NCBI GenBank assembly: GCA_017617995.1
Contig: JAFZVE010000049.1
Span: forward strand, 124,001 to 188,000
Source: Clostridiales bacterium
GTDB taxonomy: Bacteria > Bacillota > Clostridia > Saccharofermentanales > Saccharofermentanaceae
DNA length: 64,000 nucleotides
Direction of reading: 5' to 3'
This document shows, piece by piece, positions 26,300 through 34,250 of the stretch (the stretch's first letter is position 1; the number at the start of each line of letters is the position of its first letter). Below the pieces are notes generated by a model. The model did no database searches. It was not told the origin of the DNA and saw only the letters and a program-made list of their open reading frames with translations. A program made the translations under genes and the position numbers.

Positions 26300-26473
26300 G
26301 TGTCGGAAATCAGACTTAAAGAAAATGAGTCCCTTGACAGTGCTCTTCGTCGTTTCAAGCGTTCCTGCGCTCGTTCTGGTGTACTCGCTGAGGTACGTAA
26401 GAGAGAGCATTACGAGAAGCCTTCTGTACGCCGTAAGAAGAAGTCGGAGGCGGCTAGAAAGCGCAAGAGATAA
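26300..26473 (+). CDS. rpsU: 30S ribosomal protein S21
   Basis: A 57-residue small-subunit protein: [18 protein letters not shown], then [28 protein letters not shown] and a Lys/Arg-rich end. It uses a GTG start at 26300 with AAGGAGG 8 nt upstream. Own promoter and terminator. Confidence 0.97.
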   Translation: MSEIRLKENESLDSALRRFKRSCARSGVLAEVRKREHYEKPSVRRKKKSEAARKRKR

Positions 26474-26506
26474 TCTTGGTTCTCTAATAACTTAAGTAAA
26501 TCGAAA

Positions 26507-26537
26507 GCCTGTCGGATCTGATCCGGCAGGCTTTTTT
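26507..26537 (+). terminator. Terminator of rpsU
   Basis: GCCTGTCGGAT (26507-26517) pairs with ATCCGGCAGGC (26521-26531), one G-U, followed by T6. Confidence 0.88.
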
Positions 26538-26550
26538 CATGGCTTTGTTA

Positions 26551-28044
26551 TCAGAAAATCACCTTCGTTTCAGTATCACACCGGATACTGATCCAGGAGT
26601 CGAAGCCATCTTCGTAATAATACTCACATACGCCTTCGAGACCGTATTCGTCGTAGAACCCCGGCTCACTATCTTTTAGAATGCGGAAATCTTCGATTCC
26701 CTGTACATTTATTTCCGCGATGGCGTTATGGTGGATCTCTAGATTTCTGAGGTGGGTGTTCTTCGACAAGTCAAGAGAGGAGAGCTCGTTGTGACTGCAA
26801 TTCAGATTAGATAGGATCGGGCACGAACTTGTGTCGAGAGAGGTGAGCTTGTTGTTCGCGCAGGCCAGCTCTCTTAAGTTGGGATTTCCGGAGACATCTA
26901 TTTCAGTCAGGAAATTCTCACTGCAGATCAGGTCGTCAAGTTCCGGGCAATTTCTGACGTTGATGGAAGTGAGTCCGTTACCGTAGCAGTAAAGAGAATG
27001 TAATTTCTTATTTTCGGAAAGATCCAGTTCGGAAATACCGTAATTTTCGGAGAGAGTGATGTTCTCCAGTTCCGGATTATTCGAAAGATCGATCGAGTGA
27101 AGATGGGATCCGTAAAGTCCGAAATACTCTAGCTTCGGGTTTTGGCTCAGATCTAAAGAGGTGATCAGGTCTGCGTCTACATCTCCCCAGCCGTCGATTT
27201 CCAGTATTTCCAGTTCAGTGTTCCGGCTTATGTCGATGCTTCCGGTCTTTCCCGTTGCGCGCAGTTCTCTTAGCTTCGGATTATGACTCGTGTCTATTTC
27301 CGAAAGATCATCTACGATGAACCAGAGTTTCTCTAATTCCGGCATGGCACTGAGATCCAGAAGCGATGCGTCAATACACCCTATAGATAGTTCTTTCATG
27401 TTTTTACAGTCGCTGATGCCGTTCAGAGTATGTAAATCGGTGAATGAACCAAATTCAAGTCTCTCCAGGCTTGTACATCCGCTTATGTCCAGATTGGTGA
27501 TAGCATTTCCCTGGCCAAAGACCTCTTTCAGTTTCGCGCATCCGCTTAGATCGATCTCGGTCATATCATTACCGTAACAGTCGATGTATTCCAAAGCGGT
27601 GTTTTTACTTGCGTCAAGAGTGGTAACGAATCCGCATTCGAAATACAATTCCTTCAGGTTCGGGAAGTGCTCGATCCCGACTAAGGAAAACAGTTCATAG
27701 GTGTCGTTGATCTCGATCACCTCGACCGCTTCGCATTCATCTTTGCTTAGAAAACCATCCGAATCGGAGTCGATGTTCTCCGATATATAGTCCATGAAAA
27801 CCGGATCCGGGAAATACGTGCTGTCGACCGGGAGCGGATCGGGAATGGTGGTTTCTGTCGCCGATTCAGTTGTCGTTTCTGTCCCTGATGTGGTTTCGGT
27901 TGTGGCGGACGACTCTGATTCTGACGGGTCCGTCCGGGCCTGATCCGTCTCCGAAGGAGAAGCTGAGGTCTCCTTTGCTTTTGAGCAGGCGGAAGAAGAA
28001 AGGATCATGCATAAGATAAGAAAAACGGAAGTGGCTCTTTTCAT
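26551..28044 (-). CDS. Leucine-rich-repeat lipoprotein
   Basis: A 497-residue surface lipoprotein. Signal peptide ends with lipobox S-S-A-C (Cys 20). A Ser/Thr-rich linker (about 22-75) follows, then a segment FPDPVFMDYISENIDSDSDGFLSKDEC holding an EF-hand-like Asp-rich loop, and about 15 LRR units (about 110-440) of the form L-LDLS-N--L-EL-C--N-LT-ID. The C-terminal cap contains several Tyr and acidic residues. A second protein of the same design is encoded at 50047-51564. LRR lipoproteins of this kind usually bind partners on the cell surface; the ligand is unknown. Confidence 0.88.
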   Translation of the reverse strand: MKRATSVFLILCMILSSSACSKAKETSASPSETDQARTDPSESESSATTETTSGTETTTESATETTIPDPLPVDSTYFPDPVFMDYISENIDSDSDGFLSKDECEAVEVIEINDTYELFSLVGIEHFPNLKELYFECGFVTTLDASKNTALEYIDCYGNDMTEIDLSGCAKLKEVFGQGNAITNLDISGCTSLERLEFGSFTDLHTLNGISDCKNMKELSIGCIDASLLDLSAMPELEKLWFIVDDLSEIDTSHNPKLRELRATGKTGSIDISRNTELEILEIDGWGDVDADLITSLDLSQNPKLEYFGLYGSHLHSIDLSNNPELENITLSENYGISELDLSENKKLHSLYCYGNGLTSINVRNCPELDDLICSENFLTEIDVSGNPNLRELACANNKLTSLDTSSCPILSNLNCSHNELSSLDLSKNTHLRNLEIHHNAIAEINVQGIEDFRILKDSEPGFYDEYGLEGVCEYYYEDGFDSWISIRCDTETKVIF

Positions 28045-28140
28045 AGTGGTCTCCTGTAGTCCATATTCTCACCCCCGATATGATTATACCCTGTACACGT
28101 TTATATGGGAATATCACCGCTTTTTAGGTCCGGTGCAGGT

Positions 28141-28311
28141 GTCCTGCATTTTGTCCGACAAAATGTAGGACTATATGTAGGACGCGCGATTCTATCACGC
28201 ATCGCACAAAAAGAAAAGGGTGGATTTTCATGTTTAGGCATTTTCTCACGGGAAATTCTCCGTGAGACCGGCGCTTTCTTGGAATATCTCCGGGTTTTCA
28301 GATCCGGAGAT
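28141..28311 (+). other. Three consecutive hairpins in an intergenic leader
   Basis: Stem 1: 28141-28154 with 28158-28171 (14 bp, one G-U). Stem 2: CTCACGG 28245-28251 with CCGTGAG 28260-28266. Stem 3: ATCTCCGG 28286-28293 with CCGGAGAT 28304-28311. They occupy the 650-bp gap between the LRR gene and the ABC system. They may be a structured leader or operators. No known riboswitch pattern was recognised. Confidence 0.4.
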
Positions 28312-28525
28312 GACGGCTACACTGAAAACGTATTAGGGAGTAGCTTACATGCTTCGGGACCCTTCAGGAGCCGCATCAGGACCGGATCCGCATCGGAAGC
28401 ATGTGACATATTTCGTCATCACGGGAAAATCCCCGGGATATGTCGGGAGAAGCGAGACTTTTACTGCACAAGAAGATGCAGCAAAAAGCTCGTTTTTTGT
28501 TGCCCGATGTAAAGGAGGTGGCGAG

Positions 28526-28615
28526 ATGGCCCTTGGCAGAGTTTTCCAAAAACGGAATCATGAAAAGCCTAAAGATTGTATCCCCTGTCCAAAGAATCGA
28601 TGTTGCAATGTATGA
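28526..28615 (+). CDS. Possible 29-residue Cys-rich peptide
   Basis: A short reading frame from ATG 28526 preceded by AAAGGAGGTGG at ideal distance. The peptide is basic and ends in CIPCPKNRCCNV, with four Cys in the last twelve residues. The same frame is open back to 28349, but that start has no ribosome binding site. It lies just before the promoter of an ABC transporter with an FtsX-type permease. A modified or exported peptide is one possibility, a zinc-binding microprotein another, and chance a third. Confidence 0.3.
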   Translation: MALGRVFQKRNHEKPKDCIPCPKNRCCNV

Positions 28616-28631
28616 ACACATGAATTATAAT
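28603..28631 (+). promoter_or_regulatory. Sigma-A promoter of the MacB/FtsX-type ABC operon
   Basis: TTGCAA (28603-28608), a 17-bp spacer and TATAAT (28626-28631). The -35 box overlaps the end of the short Cys-rich frame. Confidence 0.75.
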
Positions 28632-28632
28632 A

Positions 28633-28654
28633 CATATGAACGGTTGTTCATATG
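28633..28654. promoter_or_regulatory. Palindromic operator at the ABC promoter
   Basis: CATATGAAC (28633-28641) and GTTCATATG (28646-28654) are perfect inverted arms separated by GGTT. The site begins 1 bp after the -10 box and would cover the transcription start, so a bound repressor would block initiation. The layout suits TetR- or PadR-type regulators. No regulator gene is adjacent. Confidence 0.7.
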
Positions 28655-28699
28655 ATAAACCGTTTACCAATATGATAATGACAGCGTGAGGTAATAGTT

Positions 28700-29410
28700 A
28701 TGTCTTTAGAAGAATTCCTGGTAGTAAGTGACGTACACAAAGCATTTGGCACAGGCGACAGCCGGCAGGAGGTCCTCCGCGGGATGGACTTCACTGTGGC
28801 AAAAGGCGAGTTCTGCGTGCTGCTCGGGCCGTCGGGCTCCGGCAAATCAACGCTTCTTAACATCATCGGCGGTATCGACAGCGCCGACGACGGATTTATC
28901 TCGATCGCAGGCGACAAGCTCCGCGACATGGACGAAAAGACACTGACCCGCTACAGAAGGAAGCACCTGGGCTACGTGTTCCAGCTTTATAACCTGATCC
29001 CGAACCTGAACGTCAAGGAAAACATCGAGGTCGGCGCGTATCTCTCGGATGCCCCGCTCAATATCGACGAACTCCTCGTCACCCTCGGCCTGTGGGACCA
29101 CCGCTACAAGCTCCCGAACCAGCTAAGTGGCGGCCAGCAGCAGAGGACCTCGATCGGACGTGCGATCGTCAAGAACCCGGACATCCTCCTCTGCGATGAA
29201 CCGACCGGCGCCCTCGACTACCAGACGTCAAAGGAGATCTTAAAGCTCATCGAGGACGTCAACAGGAAGTACGGGAACACGATCATCATGGTCACCCACA
29301 ACGAAGAGATCAGCAAGATGGCGGACCACACCATCAAGCTCCGCGACGGCCGCGTGAGGAAGAACATCCGCAACGACAACAGGATCAGCGCGATGGAGCT
29401 GGACTGGTAA
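28700..29410 (+). CDS. ABC transporter ATP-binding protein (MacB/LolD-like)
   Basis: A 236-residue ATPase with Walker [11 protein letters not shown]-loop [16 protein letters not shown], signature LSGGQQQR, Walker [13 protein letters not shown] and His in MVTHN. This group works with FtsX-type permeases in antimicrobial peptide resistance, lipoprotein handling or mechanotransmission. It is followed after 21 bp by its permease. The C-terminus ends with a conserved basic stretch [12 protein letters not shown]. Confidence 0.93.
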   Translation: MSLEEFLVVSDVHKAFGTGDSRQEVLRGMDFTVAKGEFCVLLGPSGSGKSTLLNIIGGIDSADDGFISIAGDKLRDMDEKTLTRYRRKHLGYVFQLYNLIPNLNVKENIEVGAYLSDAPLNIDELLVTLGLWDHRYKLPNQLSGGQQQRTSIGRAIVKNPDILLCDEPTGALDYQTSKEILKLIEDVNRKYGNTIIMVTHNEEISKMADHTIKLRDGRVRKNIRNDNRISAMELDW

Positions 29411-29431
29411 TGACGGCAGGAGGAAAGACCA

Positions 29432-31855
29432 ATGAGAGATCCACTTAACAGACGGCTCCCGCGCGAGATGCGCAAGGAGTGGAAGAAATATGTGGTGCTC
29501 GTGCTTCTGATGACCTTCATGATCGCCATCGCGTCGGGAATCTTCGTCGCGAACAAGAGTATGCTTCAGGCCATCGACGAGTCCTACGAGAAGTACAACA
29601 TCGAGCACGGCCACTTCATCCTGAAGACCGAGGGCTCCGAAGCGCTCCTTCAGAAGATGGAAGAGGAGTGCGGCATCCGCATCTACAAGCAGTACTATAA
29701 AGAGGTCGCAGAAGTAAGCGACGCATCGGAAGAGGCTGGCGAGGACGACACGATCCGCGTTTTCCGGATGCGGAACGAGGTCAACAAGATTTCCCTGATC
29801 GAGGGCGCTCTTCCCGAAAACCCCGGCGAGATCGTCATCGACCGCATGCACGCCGACAACCGCTCGATCAAGATCGGAGATACCATCGGCGTCGACGGGA
29901 TCTCCATGAGAGTGACCGGCGTCATCGCGGCCTCCGACTACACCTCGCTTTTTCCGAAGAATTCGGACCTGATGTTCAACGCGATCAATTTCGACATCGG
30001 TTTTGTCTCGGACGCGGACTGGGACATGCTCGTCGGCTCGCGTAAGTTTGAGTACGCTTACCAGTTTACGGATGCTCCCGGAAGCGACAAAGAGCAGAAA
30101 GAGCGCTCCGACGTGCTGATGGAAAAGCTCGCGGTCCTGGCGGCGACCGGCGGATACACCTCCGATCTTGCCACGGCAAAAGCACTGGAAGCCGATATGC
30201 TTACTGCCATGAACGGCGGCGATATGCAGGTGTTCGCACTGATGAATGAGTACAAAGCGGATATGAACGAGATCATGGACTTCGTGCCGGAGTACCAAAA
30301 CCAGGCGATCCGCTTCGCCGGCGACGACCTGTCGGACGACGAGGTCATGATGGAAGTCCTGGTCTACATCTTTATCGGCGTGATCGCCTTCGTATTCGCG
30401 ATCACGACCAATAACACCATCGTCAACGAGGCGGCGGTCATCGGTACGCTGCGCTCGACCGGATATACGAGAAGAGAACTGCTGTTCCACTACATAAAAG
30501 TCCCCTTCCTCGTGACCATCATCGCCGCGGTCCTCGGCAACATCCTCGGCTACACCATCTTTAAGGACTTCATGGTCAGCATGTACTACAACACCTACAG
30601 CCTCCTGAAGTTCGAGACGGTCTGGAACGCCAATGCTTTTGTCAAGACCACACTGATCCCGCTCATCCTGATGGCGGTCATCAACTTCATCGTGATCTAC
30701 CGGAAGCTCCGCCTGTCGCCGCTGAAATTCCTCCGCCGCGACCTGTCGACTTCGAAGAGGAAGAAGGCGATGCGCCTGCCGAGAGTGTCGTTTCTGAACC
30801 GTTTCCGGATGCGTATCTTCCTGCAGAACATCGGCGGCTACATCGTCCTGTTCTTCGGTATCGCCTTCGTCATGCTGCTCCTGGCCTTCGCGATCGGTCT
30901 TCCCGAGACGGTCGACCACTTTAAGAGTGAGATGGCCGAGAACATGCTCTCCGATTACCAGTACATCCTGAAAGAGACGACCGACGAGGACGGAAACGAG
31001 ATCACCACCTCCGAAGAGAGCGCCGAGAAGTTCTCGATGGCTTCGCTTCAGACCACTTCGGGTGTACACGTCGGTGAAGACATCGGCATCTACGGTATCT
31101 CGAAAGGTTCGCGTTTCGTAAGCGGTACCGATGGCCTTACCGGGAACGAGGTCCTCGTATCCAGTGCTTACAAGAAGAAATTCGGACTTCGAAACGGCGA
31201 TGTGCTGACACTGAAGGACAAGTACTCCGACGATACTTATGATTTCGTCGTCAAGGGTGAATATGACTATATGGGGTCCCTGTCGATCTTCATGACTAAC
31301 GAAGGATTTAATCAGGTGTTCGGCAAAGAAGAAGGCAGCTTCATGGGATACATGGCGCAGCGCGAGATCACTGACATCGAGACCGACAGGATCTACTCCG
31401 TCATCACCGTGAACGACATCCTCAGCATGGCGAACCAGCTCGACCACTCGATGGGCTCGATGTGCGATTATCTGGCCTTCGGCTCGGGCGTCATCGCGCT
31501 CCTCGTGATCTTCCTGCTGACGAAGCTCATCATCGAGAAGAACGCCGTGTCGATCTCGATGGTCAAGGTCCTGGGGTACGAGAACAGAGAGATCAACAGC
31601 CTCTACGTCCGCCTGACTACGATCGTCGTCGTGATCTTCGCGATATTGTCGGCGCTTCTGTCGGTATTCGGTCTGACGTTCGTCTTCGCCATCATGATGT
31701 ACTCGATGAACGGCTGGTTTGACGTATATATCAGTGCGACCGGCATCGTCAAGATGATCGTCATCATGGTCATGTCCTACCTGGTCGTCGCGCTCTTTGA
31801 CATGCACCGCATCAAGAAGATCCCGATGGCCGACGCACTCAAGAACGTGGAATAA
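29432..31855 (+). CDS. FtsX-type ABC transporter permease
   Basis: An 807-residue permease. It has an N-terminal membrane helix (about 18-38), a large extracellular region (about 40-300, with EGALPENPGEIVIDRMHA typical of MacB-type periplasmic domains), three helices (about 305-425), a second extracellular region (about 490-680) and three final helices (about 685-795). The two FtsX units show internal duplication as in the 8-10 helix class. It pairs with the ATPase upstream. The substrate is unknown and there is no accessory membrane-fusion protein. Confidence 0.9.
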   Translation: MRDPLNRRLPREMRKEWKKYVVLVLLMTFMIAIASGIFVANKSMLQAIDESYEKYNIEHGHFILKTEGSEALLQKMEEECGIRIYKQYYKEVAEVSDASEEAGEDDTIRVFRMRNEVNKISLIEGALPENPGEIVIDRMHADNRSIKIGDTIGVDGISMRVTGVIAASDYTSLFPKNSDLMFNAINFDIGFVSDADWDMLVGSRKFEYAYQFTDAPGSDKEQKERSDVLMEKLAVLAATGGYTSDLATAKALEADMLTAMNGGDMQVFALMNEYKADMNEIMDFVPEYQNQAIRFAGDDLSDDEVMMEVLVYIFIGVIAFVFAITTNNTIVNEAAVIGTLRSTGYTRRELLFHYIKVPFLVTIIAAVLGNILGYTIFKDFMVSMYYNTYSLLKFETVWNANAFVKTTLIPLILMAVINFIVIYRKLRLSPLKFLRRDLSTSKRKKAMRLPRVSFLNRFRMRIFLQNIGGYIVLFFGIAFVMLLLAFAIGLPETVDHFKSEMAENMLSDYQYILKETTDEDGNEITTSEESAEKFSMASLQTTSGVHVGEDIGIYGISKGSRFVSGTDGLTGNEVLVSSAYKKKFGLRNGDVLTLKDKYSDDTYDFVVKGEYDYMGSLSIFMTNEGFNQVFGKEEGSFMGYMAQREITDIETDRIYSVITVNDILSMANQLDHSMGSMCDYLAFGSGVIALLVIFLLTKLIIEKNAVSISMVKVLGYENREINSLYVRLTTIVVVIFAILSALLSVFGLTFVFAIMMYSMNGWFDVYISATGIVKMIVIMVMSYLVVALFDMHRIKKIPMADALKNVE

Positions 31856-31890
31856 CCTTCCCCCTCATTTCGGATCCACGTGAGTTTGGA

Positions 31891-31920
31891 AGAGGTCCTG
31901 CCCGATGCGGCGGGACCTCT
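31891..31920 (+). terminator. Terminator after the FtsX-type permease
   Basis: AGAGGTCCTGCCC pairs with GGCGGGACCTCT with one bulge. The T-tract after it is short (TTATTATC). Confidence 0.65.
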
Positions 31921-31973
31921 TATTATCTTATCTTTATGGTAGAATAGGATGAGATGATTAAAGGGGCATAAGC

Positions 31974-34247
31974 ATGATACTTCTTGAGAAAAAATGGCGC
32001 CTGCCGGAAGAACTTTCCGGCGAGGCTTCCGACACGGCCGGTACATATACTTCAGACAATACGCAAACGTCGCTTCTTGACGAGATTCTTCTGGCACGAG
32101 GCATCTCCGGTGATCGGGAGAAAGAAGCCTTCCTCCGGAGCCGGCCGGAAGATTGTCACGACCCGTTTCTCATGAATGATATGCATATCGCGGTAGAGCG
32201 CCTCCTTTCGGCAGCGGCAGCAGGAGAGAAGATCCTCATCTGCGGCGACTATGATGCCGACGGAGTAACGGCTACGGCCGTGCTGACACTCTTTCTCAGA
32301 AAACTCGGTGCGAACGTTGATCACGTGATCCCGAGCCGCCTCGTGGAGGGATATGGCGTGTCCGGGGCGCTCACGGATAAGATCCGTGCCAGACAGCCCG
32401 ACCTCGTCGTGACAGTAGACTGCGGTGTGGCCAACGCGGCCGAGATCGGTGAACTTATGGAGGAAGGTTTTGACGTCATCGTGACCGATCATCACGAAGT
32501 GAAAGAGGTCCTCCCGCCGGCTCTGGCTGTCATCGACTGCAAAAGGCCCGATAACACCTATCCGTTCGTGCACCTCTGCGGTGCGGCAGTCGCGCTCAAA
32601 CTGGTGCAGGCGTGCTGCATGAAGATCAACGGCATCCCCAGTTTTTCCTCATCCGGAGCCTCGGAGGGTCCTTCGGAAGGACAGGGGAGCGCTTCCTGGG
32701 CTGGGAAGCTTTCGATCGAAGCGGATGACTGGAAAAACTATATCGACATCGCCGCGCTCGGCACGATTGCCGACGTGGTTCCCATGATCGGAGAAAACCG
32801 CACACTCGTCCGTGAAGGACTCGAATATCTGAACCGTACGAAGCGGATCGGTCTTCGCACCCTCTTTGACGTCGTGCGACCGGGAAACGGTGCGCCGGTA
32901 CGCCTTAATTCGATGGATATTGCTTTCCAGATCGTGCCGAAGATCAACGCATGCGGGCGTATGGGCGATGCGGTACGGGCACTGGACCTGATTCTTACAG
33001 AAGATGAGGAAGAGGCGAAATACCTCGCACAGGAATTGGTGACGGAGAACTCGAGAAGACAGCTTCTGGAGCAGAAGATCCTCGAGGAAGCGGTCGAGAA
33101 GATCGAATCGAACCATCAGCTGATCCAGGGCCTGCGAAACCCGTCGATGCCGATCGTGGTGGCCGGAGAGAACTGGCATGTCGGTATCCTCGGCATCGTC
33201 GCCAGCAGACTGGTAGGCCGGTACCAGAGAACCGCGATCGTTTTTACCAGAAGCGACGATATGCTCAAGGGCAGCTGCAGAACGGCGGGCGATTATCCGA
33301 TACTCGAATGCCTCAAAGCCTGCGGTGACTCGGTCGCCCAGTTCGGCGGACACAAGCGTGCCGCCGGCGTCAGCGTCGAGGTCGCAAGGTACGGGGAATT
33401 CCTCGGCCGGATCAGCGAATGGGCACAGGCGAGAAATAACGAAGCGGACATCGCCGAGATCGATGTCGACCGAAGTGTGCGGCCGGAAAGAATCACGGTA
33501 GCGGCGGTCGAGGAGCTCGCTGCGCTCGAACCGTACGGAGAAGGAAACCGGGAGCCGGTATTTCATCTGCCGGAGCTCCGGATCACACAGACGCAGCTCG
33601 TGGGCGCTGAGAAACAGCACCTCAAGCTGACCGTCGCATATAAAATGAACGACAACGGAAAAGAAAAAACGGAGACACTCGACGCCATTGCTTTTCGCGC
33701 GGCGGAGATGGCGGACATGTTCGTACCGGGAAGTATGGTCGACATGCTCGTCGCTCCGGGGATCAACATATGGAACGGGAATAAGCAGGTATCCCTTCGC
33801 GTGCAGGACATGCATTTCATGCCGATCGGCAGGACGATCTGGGACCAGCCGCAGCTTCTCGAGAACCTCTACAGGAACAAGCTCGGGATCGACAAGGTCG
33901 CCCTGATCGGTAAGTGCCGTGCGCAGGACCTCTGCCCGACGGGACAGGAGATGGGTCTTCTTTACCAGTTCCTGCGCGACAACTGCAGTGAGGCGACAAA
34001 CATCGTAGACCTGTCGTATCTTGCCAGACTCGTGACCGGACGCTTCAAGAAGCCGCTGCACGCCTTCAAGATCTCGCGTGCGCTGGACATCTTCTGTGAG
34101 GCGGGCCTGATCGAGATGCAGCGGATCAGCGACGACCGGGTGTGTTTCTCCTTGCTATATGTAAGAGACAAGGTTAAACTGGAGGATACGGAGACATATC
34201 AGATTCTTCGTCCGCATATGGGGGATGTGCCCGGAGGGCAGGGATGA
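31974..34247 (+). CDS. recJ: Single-stranded-DNA exonuclease RecJ
   Basis: A 5'-3' exonuclease of recombination and mismatch repair, 757 residues, long because of a C-terminal extension. DHH-family motifs are seen: CGDYDADGVTA, VTVDCGVAN and VTDHHEV. The later DHHA1 region contains AQFGGHKRAAGVSV. The OB-like domain follows (LELEPYGEGNREPVF-type), and a final winged-helix-like region (about 620-757) is typical of Firmicutes RecJ. An insertion of about 25 residues rich in Ser/Gly occurs near residue 225 (SSSGASEGPSEGQGSAS). It ends 3 bp before relA, as in many Clostridia. Confidence 0.95.
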   Translation: MILLEKKWRLPEELSGEASDTAGTYTSDNTQTSLLDEILLARGISGDREKEAFLRSRPEDCHDPFLMNDMHIAVERLLSAAAAGEKILICGDYDADGVTATAVLTLFLRKLGANVDHVIPSRLVEGYGVSGALTDKIRARQPDLVVTVDCGVANAAEIGELMEEGFDVIVTDHHEVKEVLPPALAVIDCKRPDNTYPFVHLCGAAVALKLVQACCMKINGIPSFSSSGASEGPSEGQGSASWAGKLSIEADDWKNYIDIAALGTIADVVPMIGENRTLVREGLEYLNRTKRIGLRTLFDVVRPGNGAPVRLNSMDIAFQIVPKINACGRMGDAVRALDLILTEDEEEAKYLAQELVTENSRRQLLEQKILEEAVEKIESNHQLIQGLRNPSMPIVVAGENWHVGILGIVASRLVGRYQRTAIVFTRSDDMLKGSCRTAGDYPILECLKACGDSVAQFGGHKRAAGVSVEVARYGEFLGRISEWAQARNNEADIAEIDVDRSVRPERITVAAVEELAALEPYGEGNREPVFHLPELRITQTQLVGAEKQHLKLTVAYKMNDNGKEKTETLDAIAFRAAEMADMFVPGSMVDMLVAPGINIWNGNKQVSLRVQDMHFMPIGRTIWDQPQLLENLYRNKLGIDKVALIGKCRAQDLCPTGQEMGLLYQFLRDNCSEATNIVDLSYLARLVTGRFKKPLHAFKISRALDIFCEAGLIEMQRISDDRVCFSLLYVRDKVKLEDTETYQILRPHMGDVPGGQG

Positions 34248-34250
34248 AAA

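Noticed and set aside
29240..31807. An 855-codon open frame on the minus strand opposite the FtsX permease
   Set aside because: It is a mirror of codon bias in the real gene: rich in His, Asp, Val and Arg with no recognisable domains. The plus-strand frame encodes a clear permease.
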